Source: Terebella lapidaria
Taxonomy: Eukaryota > Annelida > Polychaeta > Terebellida > Terebellidae
Length of the DNA stretch: 64,000 nucleotides
Direction: 5' to 3'
Assembly (NCBI GenBank): GCA_949152475.1
Contig: OX424557.1
Coordinates: 600,001 to 664,000 of the forward strand
The notes under the pieces: model-generated
What the model was told of the DNA's origin: nothing
Database searches by the model: none
Seen by the model: only the letters and a program-made list of their open reading frames with translations
Part shown: positions 50,101 through 59,678 of the stretch, in pieces
Numbering within the stretch: position 1 is the first letter of the stretch
Layout: the number at the start of each line of letters is the position of its first letter
Translations under genes and position numbers: made by a program

Positions 50101-53100
50101 CCATAACAGAAATCTTAGTACAACACAGGTGTAACCATCACAGAGAGCTTAGTACAACACAGGTGGAACCATAACAGAAAGCTTAGTACAACACAGGTGT
50201 AAACACAACAGATAGCTTTGTACAACACAAGTGCAACCATTACAGAAAGCTTAGTACAACACAGGTGTATCCATAAGAGAGAGCTTAGTACAACACAGGT
50301 GTAACCATAATAAGGAGCTCAGTACAACACATGTGTAACCATGACAAAGAGCTTGGTACAGCACAGGCAACCATAACAGAGAGCTTAGTACAACACAGGT
50401 GCAACCATAACAGAAAGCTTAGTACAACACAGGTGTAACCATAATAGAAAGCTTAGTATAACACAAGTGCAACCTTAACAGAGAGCATAAACGGTATTCA
50501 ATGCACCATCAAATTTGATATATTGTTTTATCAAAGCCTTCTGTAACTAATTTGGTATAAATATTTTGTCTTGTCATATTTATTTCCATTATGTATGCGT
50601 GTTATTGTACATATGTGTGCTATATGTGTGCTATACCAAATGTTAATGAACTAAGCACACGAAACGAAGGAGGGGGCAATACAATTAATTTTTACCGCTG
50701 TGAAATTCACCGTGCAATAACCTGTACAAATGTATTGCATATCTAGTGGGACTGAACTATACATGATCTGTTCCGTAGCCGGTTTGCCGTTGCTGCTGGT
50801 GCATATTATGATGGAGCCGCACCCTGTGGGTTTTTTCTGTGATGACAGGAGCATTCAGCACCCCTACAAGTCTGACTCGGTGCCTATGCCAGTCTGCGCC
50901 GCGATAGGAGTCGGCATCGTTCTCGCCAGTGTACGTATTTATCATATCAATATGATGTCTATAAGTTCTAAATCCAGTGGGCCTAATGTCAGATAATTCA
51001 GCACAATTGACGTGCCCGACATCATGCATGCTACCATCGAACCATGTAATTTGGAGGAAATGGTGCCAAATTAAGATATTGATTAGCTGTATTGATATTA
51101 ATAGTTTGTTGTGATCGAGTTTTCGCTGAGTCTGGGCTGCCGTAAGACCCGGGACTCCAGACTGTTCAGTGTGCTGTGGACCATCGCTAAACTCACGCTT
51201 GTCTTCACGTTCGGCTGTTTCGTGACGCTCATTCTGACCGAGACCATCAAACTGAGCATGGGCCGGCTACGCCCCAGCTTCCTGGACGCCTGCAAACCTA
51301 ACATGTCCTTAGTAAACTGCTCACTCGGGTACGGGTCTATGTTAAATAGCCGACATTTCGTAGTCATATGCATGTCTATTTACGGATTTATATTTTTTCG
51401 GGTTATCGTACTTATGGTCTAATAACCTGTCGTGGCGTTGCGTCAGTCGTCCATTTGTCCGTCCGTCCGTCCACGTTGTCATCTTTAAAGTACCTAAAAA
51501 TAATTCAACAGGGATATTTTGAGGTTACCGAACCTTTGGTATGATAACCTATTGCCATGGCGTTGCATCCGTTGTTCATCGTCGTCCACCGTCCGTCCTC
51601 GTCCATCTAAATTTTAATCTTTCTGAAATTTTGCACCAAAATGCCTTAAAATATTCCAAGAGGCAGGTTTTTTTTTTATTTTCGCAATTTCTCTTCAAAA
51701 TATCGCCCATTTTCGATGAAAATAGCCAATTTCTGATTTTGGCGAGCATTTTCTGAAAAAAAAAAAATAATATTCAGACAGATTTGAGATTTTTTTTAAA
51801 AGACCTCCCTTATGTACCTTCGCGACATGTATGCTTTTTGTGGCACTTGAACGGTCAGTCTGCGTGTCTGCAGAAAAAAAAATTATCCCAAATCAAGTTA
51901 CTATTTGTTTTGAGTGATTCCCAACCGAAAAAAAAACCTTTGTAAAATTGTTTGGAAAATTTCACCCAATATTTCTTTTATAATGGGAGCTGTATGGAGT
52001 AAACTACTAGAACACTTAAAAATCGAGCTTAAAAATATTGGCACATTAAAATGGGAAATCATACATTGCGGTTTCGGTAGTGACCTTGAGTTTGACCTTC
52101 AATTACCTTCAATGGTCAGAACGGCATTTTTTGTCGAAAATGTTGATTTTTGGACTTCAGCGACCATGTTCTCGTAAGCTGTCTGATCAGTTTTGAGATT
52201 TTTGATTTCAAAAGATTACCCTCATGTACCTTCATGAGGCGTTTAAGTTCCGTTGCCTTTGAGTCACCGATCTGCATGTGGTGACCATTTTGACATCAAG
52301 TCACTATTGATGTAACTGGTTGCCCGGTTAGCTCATTTCCTATTTGGGCTGACTTCTCACTAATACAGTCGGGTTTTGCGCGGGTTCGATTCCCGGCCTC
52401 GGCAGTATGTGAGGTGGTATGTGGCCGCCAAACCGGGTAAGTGGGTTTTAACCAGGTTTTCTGGTTTCCTCCCACACAAATGACCACCCGTACGCCAAGA
52501 TCCGAAATAAAGTTTAAAGTTTTTTAAGTCACTATTCGTTTTGAGCCATTTCACCGTTGGAATCTTATTTTTGACTCAGAAAATTTCACACAAATCTATT
52601 TGAACCCTTAAAAATAAAAATAAAATATTGGCATAAACGATGGGAAGTCATATATGGCGAACTTACAGGTGACCTTTTTATTTGAATTTCAATGACTTTG
52701 AAAGGTGAAGACGGCAATTTCAGTGGGGAAAAAAGTTTTTGGATTAACGCTAAACATTTCTCCGGTAATCTTTTTTTACTTTTGGGCTAAATTTCTCTGA
52801 TTTTTCTGGCAGAAACATGATCAGTTTGGGACTTTGGCGACCATTTTTCTGAATCTGAAAAATTTGAATAATATCTTTCTTCTAGTTTATGCATAAGTCC
52901 CCATATGTACCTCTAAGTATCGTAGAAACTTTTAGAAACTTAGAAATGTTCGCCCACTTTATCCTTCATAATGGGACCTGTATGGAGTAAACTCGTGGAA
53001 AATTCAAGATAGAGCTTAAATATTCGCAGATTCAAATGAGAAATCATATATGGCGGTTTCAGTGGTGACCTTGAACTTGGCATTCAAAGGTTTTGAAAGG

Positions 53101-55284
53101 TCTAAGCAGCATTTTTTGCCTACCGAAGGGTAGGTGAACTATTTTTCTTTGTCTAAAATCATGTTACTACAATATGTGTTTTTGAGCAATTTCGAGCAAA
53201 ACAAAATGCCTCAGAAAAATTCAGCCGCATCTTTTCCTAATAACTGGAGCAGTGTGCGCTGTACTCTCAGAATGTTTGGAGAGAGATGTGAGTCATTGTC
53301 ACTCAAACAGGAAGTCATATATGACGATTTGAGTGGTGACCATGGATTTGATTTTTGACTACCTTGGAATATCAGAACAGCCATTGTTCTCAATTCTGGA
53401 CTTTTGCTGCCTTTTTCTCAAAGACTGTTCAGACAACTAGGGAATTTCGGCACGAATTGCTCTGATGGTTTTGTCTGGGTTTTTTTTTTACTTCTTTCAC
53501 TTACCTCCGTTATATTCCAATCGGTAACTCATATAATTTTTCACCGGACGCTATTTCAGACTCGTGGCCCTAAACAAACATGCCTTATGGGTATTGAGGA
53601 TGAACTTTGAACTTCTAGAGGTATTGAGGATGAGCTTCGAGCTGGACCTGAATTTTTTTTTTGCTGAGTAGACATTTTTCATTTCCGTCGATTTCTCGGA
53701 AACGGTGCATCGTAGAGCGAAACGGACGTTATTTTCGTACTCGTCGCCCTAGACAAAGATGTCTAAAGAATATATGCGATGAACTTTGAGCTTGAGCTGA
53801 AATTTATATGCTGAGTCGGCATTTCTAGCCAGCTTTTTTTATGCATAGGACTCCCCATACTCTTGTGACTTGTATACATTTCATTGCCCTCAAATCGATG
53901 GTCTGCGAGTTGCGGCCATTTTAAGTATTTGACGAGTCAGTGAACAAAAATTATTTGTCCAAAATAAAGCTTTTGAACCTTTTTCCAGCCAAAAAAAAAT
54001 TACCATTGAAGAAATATTGGACTTTTGAGCCACCTTTTCCTTTATTAATAGGAGCTCTGTGGACTGTTCTCCCAAAATGCTGCGAGAAAGTTAGATATTT
54101 GCACATTCAAATAGGAAGTCATATGGTGAATTGAGTGTACTTTGGAGTTGACCTTCGATGACCATTTCGGACATAAAACACTGTATTTCTCCGATAATCT
54201 TTCTTCGCCCTTGAGATATTTATCGTAATTCCAGTAATTCTCATCAGTTACTTCTACCAATACCGCAGTTTATTCTTATTATCTAGTAATGGTCTCTTCT
54301 ATATCGAACGCTAAAATAATTGTTTTTTAGAATAAAATCTCTATCAAGAAAAGTTTTCGGTATGAGCTTGTGCAATCAAGCACGATGGTGTGTGGCACAG
54401 CCTTTGACAGTAATAGTAGTAAGGAGATAACTTTAGCGACTTTGCACTCAGTGACCCGTGCGTTGTTTTGTACGTGATGACGTATGCACTACATTGCAGG
54501 TACGTGCAAGACTTTGTGTGCACGAACACGGAACTAGAATCCAAGGAGATCATGGACTCACGCAAGTCCTTCCCATCAGGCCATGCGTCATTCGTGGCCT
54601 TCGTCATGGTCTACTTAGCGGTCAGTTCATACAAAGCATATGTAACATCACACATGAGAAAATGTTCTGCTATTTATTGGAAGTGTTGTCACTTAGTAAT
54701 ACAAGTTGGCTTGTTGGCCCCCTGTTTCCAGTACTACTACCAGAAGCGGCTGTCGTTTGAGTACTCTGTGTTCCTGAAGGTCTTCATGCAGACCGTCGTG
54801 TCTGTGCTCGCCCTGTACGTCATGTGTTCCCGTGTCACGGACTTCAAACACCACTTAGATGACGTCATCGCTGGGGCTATACTCGGCTGGGGTGTCGGCA
54901 TTTGGACGGTATGAGCGGCAACATCCAATTTTGATAATTTCGTGTCTGTACCATTGATAATGCCAATCTTTCTATACCCACAATTTATTGTTGGCAATTC
55001 CAGTCTAAAGTATTATGTAATTTGCTTAATCTTTCACTGATGATAGAACTCTTTCGCAACAATGTCAAAATCACCATGGAATAATGTTGTTGTAACCCGC
55101 TGTACAGTACGCTTGTCTCGGCCAACATTTGGATCTGGAGTTGTCCCTGGGTCGGGCGCTACTACAGAGGAAGATGACCCAGTCCCCGACCTTTGACACC
55201 CAGCTGCCCATGTCTGATCCTTGCACCCCCGAGCCCGCGGCATTTCTCGGCCCCAACATCAACTTCAAGAATCCCCCTGTATGA
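47116..55284 (+). CDS. PLPP: phospholipid phosphatase (PAP2/LPP family), six exons
   Basis: Predicted 303-residue integral membrane enzyme that would dephosphorylate lipid phosphates such as phosphatidic acid, lysophosphatidic acid and sphingosine 1-phosphate at the outer or lumenal face. Exons are 47,116-47,176, 50,779-50,930, 51,105-51,328, 54,500-54,620, 54,732-54,908 and 55,108-55,284. Every intron is GT...AG and the phases fit. Catalytic motifs are complete: C1 KLSMGRLRP (KX6RP), C2 FPSGH, and C3 SRVTDFKHHLDD (SRX5HX3D, whose His is the nucleophile in this family). The LAGLP segment after the first helix and the cysteine-containing loop GFFCDD are family hallmarks. NMS and NCS after C1 are candidate N-glycosylation sites in the lumenal loop. 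Length and six hydrophobic segments match LPP1-3 type enzymes; intact motifs argue against the inactive LPPR branch. Which paralogue it is cannot be told. Confidence 0.95.
47374..50490 (+). repeat. 34-bp minisatellite filling phosphatase intron 1 (~90 copies)
   Basis: The unit contains ACAACACAGGTGTAACC then ATAACAGAGAGCTTAGT. The variable hexamer is mostly CAGGTG, CAGCTG or CAGTTG, with some CATGTG, CAGATG, CAAGTG and CACCTG; a minority read CAGGGG, CATATA or are shortened to CAGGCA. A block of 13 units is duplicated with a 441-bp offset (marker GGTGGAACC at about 47,550 and 47,991). The two ends, especially 49,720-50,490, are more diverged than the middle. It lies between exon 1 and exon 2, so it would be transcribed in this orientation. 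Confidence 0.95.
50779..50930 (+). CDS. PLPP: phosphatase exon 2
   Basis: Follows acceptor TTCCGTAG and ends at donor GTACGT in phase 0. Codes for the end of helix 1, the GFFCDDRSIQHPY loop and the start of helix 2. Confidence 0.93.
51105..51328 (+). CDS. PLPP: phosphatase exon 3 (catalytic motif C1)
   Basis: Acceptor TTAATAG; donor GTACGG after two bases of a Gly codon. Codes for helices 2-3 and KLSMGRLRP, followed by the glycosylation-site loop. The ORF continues past 51,328, but the family alignment and phase require the donor there. Confidence 0.92.
51329..54499 (+). repeat. phosphatase intron 3: decayed ~0.3-0.4-kb repeats
   Basis: Several diverged copies of one unit can be followed by GGGAAATC/GGAAGTCATATATGGCG plus GTGACCTTGA... 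blocks near 52,050, 52,640, 53,045, 53,310 and 54,110, and by TATGGAGTAAACT near 51,993 and 52,982. Two related CCGTCCGTCC-rich stretches start near 51,422 and 51,543. Spacing is irregular, so the copies are old. No gene is supported. Confidence 0.7.
52309..52525 (+). mobile_element. tRNA-derived SINE
   Basis: A 217-bp element with a Pol III promoter: an A-box-like TAGCTCATTTCC at 52,329-52,340 and a perfect B box GGTTCGATTCC at 52,383-52,393. It is followed by a non-tRNA body with GGTTTCCTCCCACACAAATG and an AAAGTTTTTT tail. It is flanked by perfect 11-bp duplications AAGTCACTATT at 52,298-52,308 and 52,526-52,536. A related unit without the insertion is seen at about 51,893. The body motif is of a kind common in mollusc SINEs (recollection, not checked). 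Confidence 0.9.
54500..54620 (+). CDS. PLPP: phosphatase exon 4 (catalytic motif C2)
   Basis: Acceptor ACATTGCAG; donor GTCAGT in phase 0. Codes for YVQDFVCTN through KSFPSGHASF and part of helix 4. Confidence 0.93.
54732..54908 (+). CDS. PLPP: phosphatase exon 5 (catalytic motif C3)
   Basis: Acceptor CTGTTTCCAG; donor GTATGA in phase 0. Codes for helix 5, SRVTDFKHHLDD and helix 6. Confidence 0.94.
55108..55284 (+). CDS. PLPP: phosphatase exon 6 (cytosolic tail)
   Basis: Acceptor GCTGTACAG; 58 codons then TGA at 55,282-55,284. The tail is hydrophilic and Pro-rich and ends in INFKNPPV. Confidence 0.9.
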   Translation, partial: YACLGQHLDLELSLGRALLQRKMTQSPTFDTQLPMSDPCTPEPAAFLGPNINFKNPPV

Positions 55285-56040
55285 GCTGGACTGGCAAAAC
55301 CCGACAGGTGTCATCGTGCTGAATCCTAAGTGTTTGTGACGCCGGCAATATATCCGAGCTGACTTAGAGGACTTCTAGGGGATAAGTAGCATTTACACTC
55401 ACTAACGAGACGTGCGTAACTATGACATACATGTGTATCCTCTGTCAATAGATCAAATATGTGTTCATTGTTTTGCATCAAATGCTTAGTGTGTGTTATT
55501 TGAACAGAACTGTCGATATTTCTATGTTACACGCAGGCTAAGCACGCAGGCTGAAGCACATAACGAAATACCTGTCCTCAGTGATGTACCTGGAGGCTGA
55601 ACTAATATCAGCACTGTTTGTTTTATATCATCAATTTTTAATATAGTACAAAAAAAAAATGAAAGAACAATGAAAAACTGTTGTCAAATATTTGTTATTC
55701 AGCTCTATGTCTATTCTGTTTTGTTATATGCACTTTTCTACATCCGGTCGTGGGGCATTAAGTTATAAGACTGTATGCTGATTAGGCAAAATGTCATTGG
55801 AATAATATTTGATTTATAAAATTGAGTACCTCTTTTCGATTTGATCACACATGTAAATGAAGCACTTCCCAGATTGTTGCAAGTTTTTTGTCTGTATAAA
55901 TGTATGTTTGTGGATGTTCACAGATAACATGGGACCAATCGTTTTATAAAGTTAGCGCCCTGTGTGTATGAAATGTATGAATATATGTTTATTTATTCCT
56001 TAATAGCTTTACCAGTATATAAATAAACAAATACATACCC
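55285..56040 (+). other. phosphatase 3' UTR with poly(A) signal
   Basis: AT-rich sequence after the stop codon. AATAAA at 56,022-56,027 is the first good poly(A) signal before the repeat region begins. The exact transcript end is an inference. Confidence 0.6.
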
Positions 56041-56059
56041 GGTATGGAATGGTTCATTA

Positions 56060-57460
56060 GTGATGTTAAAGTTAAAATAATCTTGTTGGAAACAAAATCT
56101 TGCTAGCAACTAAAAAAAATTCTGGTGGAAACAAAAAAATCATGTTAGAAACAAAAAGAACTGCTGGCGGAAACAAAAATTTACGGCAGCATATTTAGGA
56201 CATGGGGGAAATATTCTTTTATTTCGTACGTACAGATCAATAACTCGAAGTACGAATTAATTTGTACATCCAGATTCATATTTGTACGTACCTACTAGTA
56301 TTAAACAATCGCATGTATTGCTTGCTATATCATCCAAATTTGAATTGCTCATGGTGGAACGGCTAAATCCATATATTCACACATTTCTTTCCCACACCTT
56401 TTGTTAATGTAAAGAAAGGGTGGTTTGTACGTACGAATCGCTCATCCGTACGTACGAATTGGTATTTCGTACGTACAAATTAGTAAGTTGTACGTACGAA
56501 ATAGTAATTCGTACATACGGAATAATTATCTGTACGTATGAAATAGTAGTTTGTACTTACAGATTATTTTATCGTACGTACGAAATAAAATAACACTTCG
56601 TCATGTCTAAATACACTGCCGTATTATAAATATCTTGTTTGGAGGGAAAAAAAACCTTGTTGGAAAAAAAAATCTTGGTAGAGAAAAAAAATCCTGGTGA
56701 AAACAAAAAAAATTTTGATGGAAACTAAAAAAAATCCTGGAGAAAACGAATCTGGTTGGAAACAAAAAATCTTGTTAGAAGCTAAATTACGCCAGTGTAT
56801 TCAGGACATGGGGGAAATATTTTTTATTTCGTACGTACAGATCAATAACTCGTACGTACGAATTAATTCGTACATACAGATTGAGATCAGTACGTATCTA
56901 CTAGTATTAAACACTCGCATGTATTGCGTGCCTTATCTTAGCACGCAATTTTCTCACACCCCCTCTGTGTGCTTTATTTATTCACATATACAGAACATGT
57001 ACTGCAATTTGTTAATGTGAAGAAAGAGTAGTTTGTACGTACGAATTGCTTCTCCATACGTACGAATTGTTATTTCGTATGTACAAATTAGTAATTCGTA
57101 CATAAAATATAGTAATTCGTACATACGAAATAGTTATCTGTACGAACGAAGTAGTACTTTGTACGTACAAATTATTTTATCGTACATGGGGGAAATATTT
57201 TTTTATTTCGTACGTACAGATCAATAACTCGTACATACGAATTAATTTCTACATACAGATTCATATTTGTACGTACCTACTAGTATTAAACACTCGCATG
57301 TACTGCTTGCTATATCATCCAAATTTGAATTGCTCATGGCGGGATGGCTAAATCCATATTCACACATTTCTTTCCCACACCCTTTGTCAATGTAAAGAAA
57401 GAGTGGTTTGTACGTACGAATCGCTTGTCCGTACGTACAAATTGGTATTTCATGTCATGT
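56060..57460 (+). repeat. GTACGTAC palindrome repeat region, 21-bp period, ~three larger copies
   Basis: Runs of a 21-bp unit, GTACGTACGAAATAGTAATTC and variants, alternate with a non-periodic spacer containing TACTAGTATTAAACACTCGC and TTTCTTTCCCACACC. The larger block starts with CATGGGGGAAATATT at about 56,201, 56,808 and 57,184. It is preceded twice by A-rich short repeats of the TTGGAAACAAAA type (56,080-56,190 and 56,630-56,790). Because 21 is a multiple of three, one strand reads as a seven-residue repeat (like NSYVRTN) without stops; this is a by-product, not evidence of a protein. Confidence 0.85.
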
Positions 57461-57540
57461 TTTTATTATCCTTTGTCTTGTGGGATATAAAAACCCCATG
57501 CATTTGGACCAGGGGAAAGAATTCGGATTACACATACATG

Positions 57541-58111
57541 TGTAAAGTTTTAACGTCGTCTGCTATCCGGGATCCTCGAGGATAGTCCTCTCACCACAGG
57601 TCATCGCGGACACGCACCCGCTATCCCCGGATCCTCGCGGAAGTCCGCTCACCGAGGGTCACTGCAGGCGCAGTCATTACTCTATCATCAGAACTTTAAC
57701 CAGGTAGCAGCCCGCCAACGAGCCCAAACGTACGGACGCCACTCAGATACAGGATCATCACCGTGGTGTTAGCTTGTGAGGCTTGGTTCGCCGCAGTCCG
57801 CCTCGGGGATGGAACCCCGGACAGCCCGACAGTCTGCCAGAACCTGTGTCGCACCATCCCGGGTGGAGAAGATCGGTGATCCAGAGGGCATGCGCCCCCG
57901 AGTCATCAAGGTTCAGGCTCCCTATTGAAGTCGTCCGCCTGCAAGGGCCTTAGCCGCGGATCGAGGACGTAGAGCTCATGGGCTCCCCGTCATCCCTCTC
58001 GCCTTGCTCTGAGACAACTCACAGATCAAAACGAGCGTCCAAAAATAGACCGTGAAACTGGTTAGTGTTTTGCAAAGACTCCTGCCGCGATCTATGGGCA
58101 AAATCGCCACA
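57541..58111 (-). repeat. element 2, 3' LTR
   Basis: 571 bp; in sense it starts TGTGGCGATTTTGCCC and ends AACTTTACA. It lacks the TATA-containing segment present in the 5' copy: after CAAAACGA the two LTRs differ completely (58,038 here against about 63,521). Confidence 0.88.
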
Positions 58112-58124
58112 TTACCCCCTTCTT
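58112..58124 (-). promoter_or_regulatory. element 2 polypurine tract
   Basis: Sense AAGAAGGGGGTAA abutting the 3' LTR, identical to element 1. Confidence 0.78.
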
Positions 58125-58603
58125 ACAATGTTGGTCCCCAACATGCTCCGCCCGTGCCCAAAACTGGGAAACACGACGAAGGCATCGCATGCAGGAACCG
58201 GAAGGATACAAGGTGCCGACACCCGAAAGTCACGGCGCAAAAGACTGAGACCTTAAGGGTCCGTTTTGGAAGAATGGGGGAGGACCCCTGGACTCACGGA
58301 GTAAGCTACAACGCGCTCTACAATTTTGAATAAACTCTAATAAACAAGCTAAAATTTTGACCGAGGTAGTCCAAAAAGGATGATGACCTTGGAAGGTCAT
58401 CTGCCGAAAGGGACGGTGTGTTGCGTCTTTGAAATATCTTTAAGGTTAACCTTTAAATTTGGAAAATTTTGTAAAACGACACACCGAGTGACCAAAAGTA
58501 GTAGTACCTCTAAAAAGGGGTGCCGACCGGCCGGCCGGCCGGCTCCTCAGACTCGCAAAACGAGTCTGAGGCAGGGCGGAGCCGCGAGAGCGACTCCGGC
58601 ACG
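58125..58603 (-). other. element 2 structured 3' module
   Basis: Counterpart of 38,421-38,901. It keeps GATGACCTT-GG-AAGGTCATC near 58,380-58,402, the palindrome AAGGTTAACCTT near 58,441-58,452, and the arms GGTGTGT / ACACACC. A perfect 11-bp stem CCTCAGACTCG (58,545-58,555) pairs with CGAGTCTGAGG (58,561-58,571) around a CAAAA loop. Similarity to element 1 stops at 58,603. Confidence 0.75.
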
Positions 58604-58633
58604 TTGCCGCGTTTCCGCAGCGACGAGGCTACC

Positions 58634-59347
58634 TTAGCCTTCCTCCTCCATCGGCTGCTCGTCTGTGCCGCCCTTCTTGGGGCTAGGCGGCGGAGACGGG
58701 TACCTACGCAGCGGAGCTGGGTGCTCACGGAGCGGAGCCGGTAACTGAAATTCCGGCTGCACAGGCAGACGAACCAGGCCTGGCGGCGGTTGCAGGGGCT
58801 TCACTGGAGAGCCCTGCTTACCAGGTCCTGTCGGAGCCAACAGGAAGGAGGTTGGCAGAGATGTCGCGCCCAAGTGGGCGATGGCGGAGAACATCTCTAC
58901 CACATCGCGGGTGCTCTCCTGGCCGGCTGTGCACTCTCCCCATTTCTTGACTAAAATGGGGTAGATGGCCAGCTCCAGGGCTGCATCCGCCCGCTGGGCA
59001 GCCGACTGATTCAAAGCGGACGACGCGGAATCTTCGACGCCCTGAAGGAGGCGAGTCTGGGCAGCCTCGGCTTCTTGTAAACGTCGCCGTAGCTCCTCGT
59101 TCTCAGCCATCAGTTGCTGCATCTCAGTGGTAACCTCGGGGGAGGTGGAGGACTGCTTGGACTCGGCAGCTCTGGCTGCGGCTCTCCCTCGCTGGAAAGC
59201 TTGCCGCTCACGCTCCGCCACCAAAGTCCGGTAGCTCTCAAGGCTCTGCCGGGTACCTTCCATGAGGCCTTGGTCGTGTGCTAGGTGGCACGCGACGCGA
59301 GAGGCATCCGCACAGTACCGGCTAAGCCGTTCCAGAGAGCGGTCCAA
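58634..59347 (-). CDS. element 2 accessory ORF: coiled-coil protein
   Basis: A 237-codon intact frame just upstream of the shared 3' module. It has a helical N-terminal part rich in Arg/Ala/Glu, a leucine-zipper-like stretch (MAENEELRRRLQEAEAAQ) near residues 80-100, a mixed middle, and a Pro-rich C-terminus ending PMEEEG with TAA at 58,634. The first codon counted is TTG; the frame is open further upstream, so the true start is unknown. No enzyme motif is visible. It remains open although gag and pol of the same element are broken. It may be an Orf-like accessory protein, a captured gene fragment or a chance frame in GC-rich DNA. Confidence 0.5.
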   Translation of the reverse strand: MDRSLERLSRYCADASRVACHLAHDQGLMEGTRQSLESYRTLVAERERQAFQRGRAAARAAESKQSSTSPEVTTEMQQLMAENEELRRRLQEAEAAQTRLLQGVEDSASSALNQSAAQRADAALELAIYPILVKKWGECTAGQESTRDVVEMFSAIAHLGATSLPTSFLLAPTGPGKQGSPVKPLQPPPGLVRLPVQPEFQLPAPLREHPAPLRRYPSPPPSPKKGGTDEQPMEEEG

Positions 59348-59370
59348 ATTGCAATGAGGTACTCCGCGGT

Positions 59371-59678
59371 TCAGGTGAGCCTGCCTCGCTGGGGGTGATC
59401 CCAGGGGTACTCTTCCCGCGCGCGGACCAACGCGGTCACTCCTGCGGACCCTGAGTTACCGATAGCTCGGGGTACTGGCAGGTTGGCCAGCGCTGGGTCC
59501 GACGGTATCCGTTCCAAACCATCTCGACGATGGCTGACCGCCCGGCCTACAGACTCCCGGCCTTCAATCGGGATAGAAGACACGAACGACGACCTCGAGA
59601 GAGGTGGCGCTCGTCCGGATCCACTTGCCGTAGAGGGAGCCTCACGAGGGGTCTTGGCTTGGCCACCGTCGTGGAGCT
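59371..59678 (-). other. gap between accessory frames in element 2
   Basis: Contains a 70-codon frame (59,371-59,583) in a phase different from the coiled-coil frame. It may be a linker or a degraded start of that protein; nothing recognisable. Confidence 0.35.

Noticed and set aside
50757-51029. Minus-strand 90-codon ORF over phosphatase exon 2
   Set aside because: Shadow of the exon; the plus strand has family motifs and splice sites.
52376-52400. A tRNA gene suggested by the B box
   Set aside because: The B box lies in a SINE with a non-tRNA body and target duplications; no intact acceptor stem or anticodon arm could be drawn.
58052-58333. Plus-strand ORF resembling one at 38,355-38,630 (shared FGRMG and YNAL segments)
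   Set aside because: Similarity follows from the conserved 3' module DNA; changes between the copies are mostly amino-acid altering, so there is no coding signature. It is antisense to both elements.
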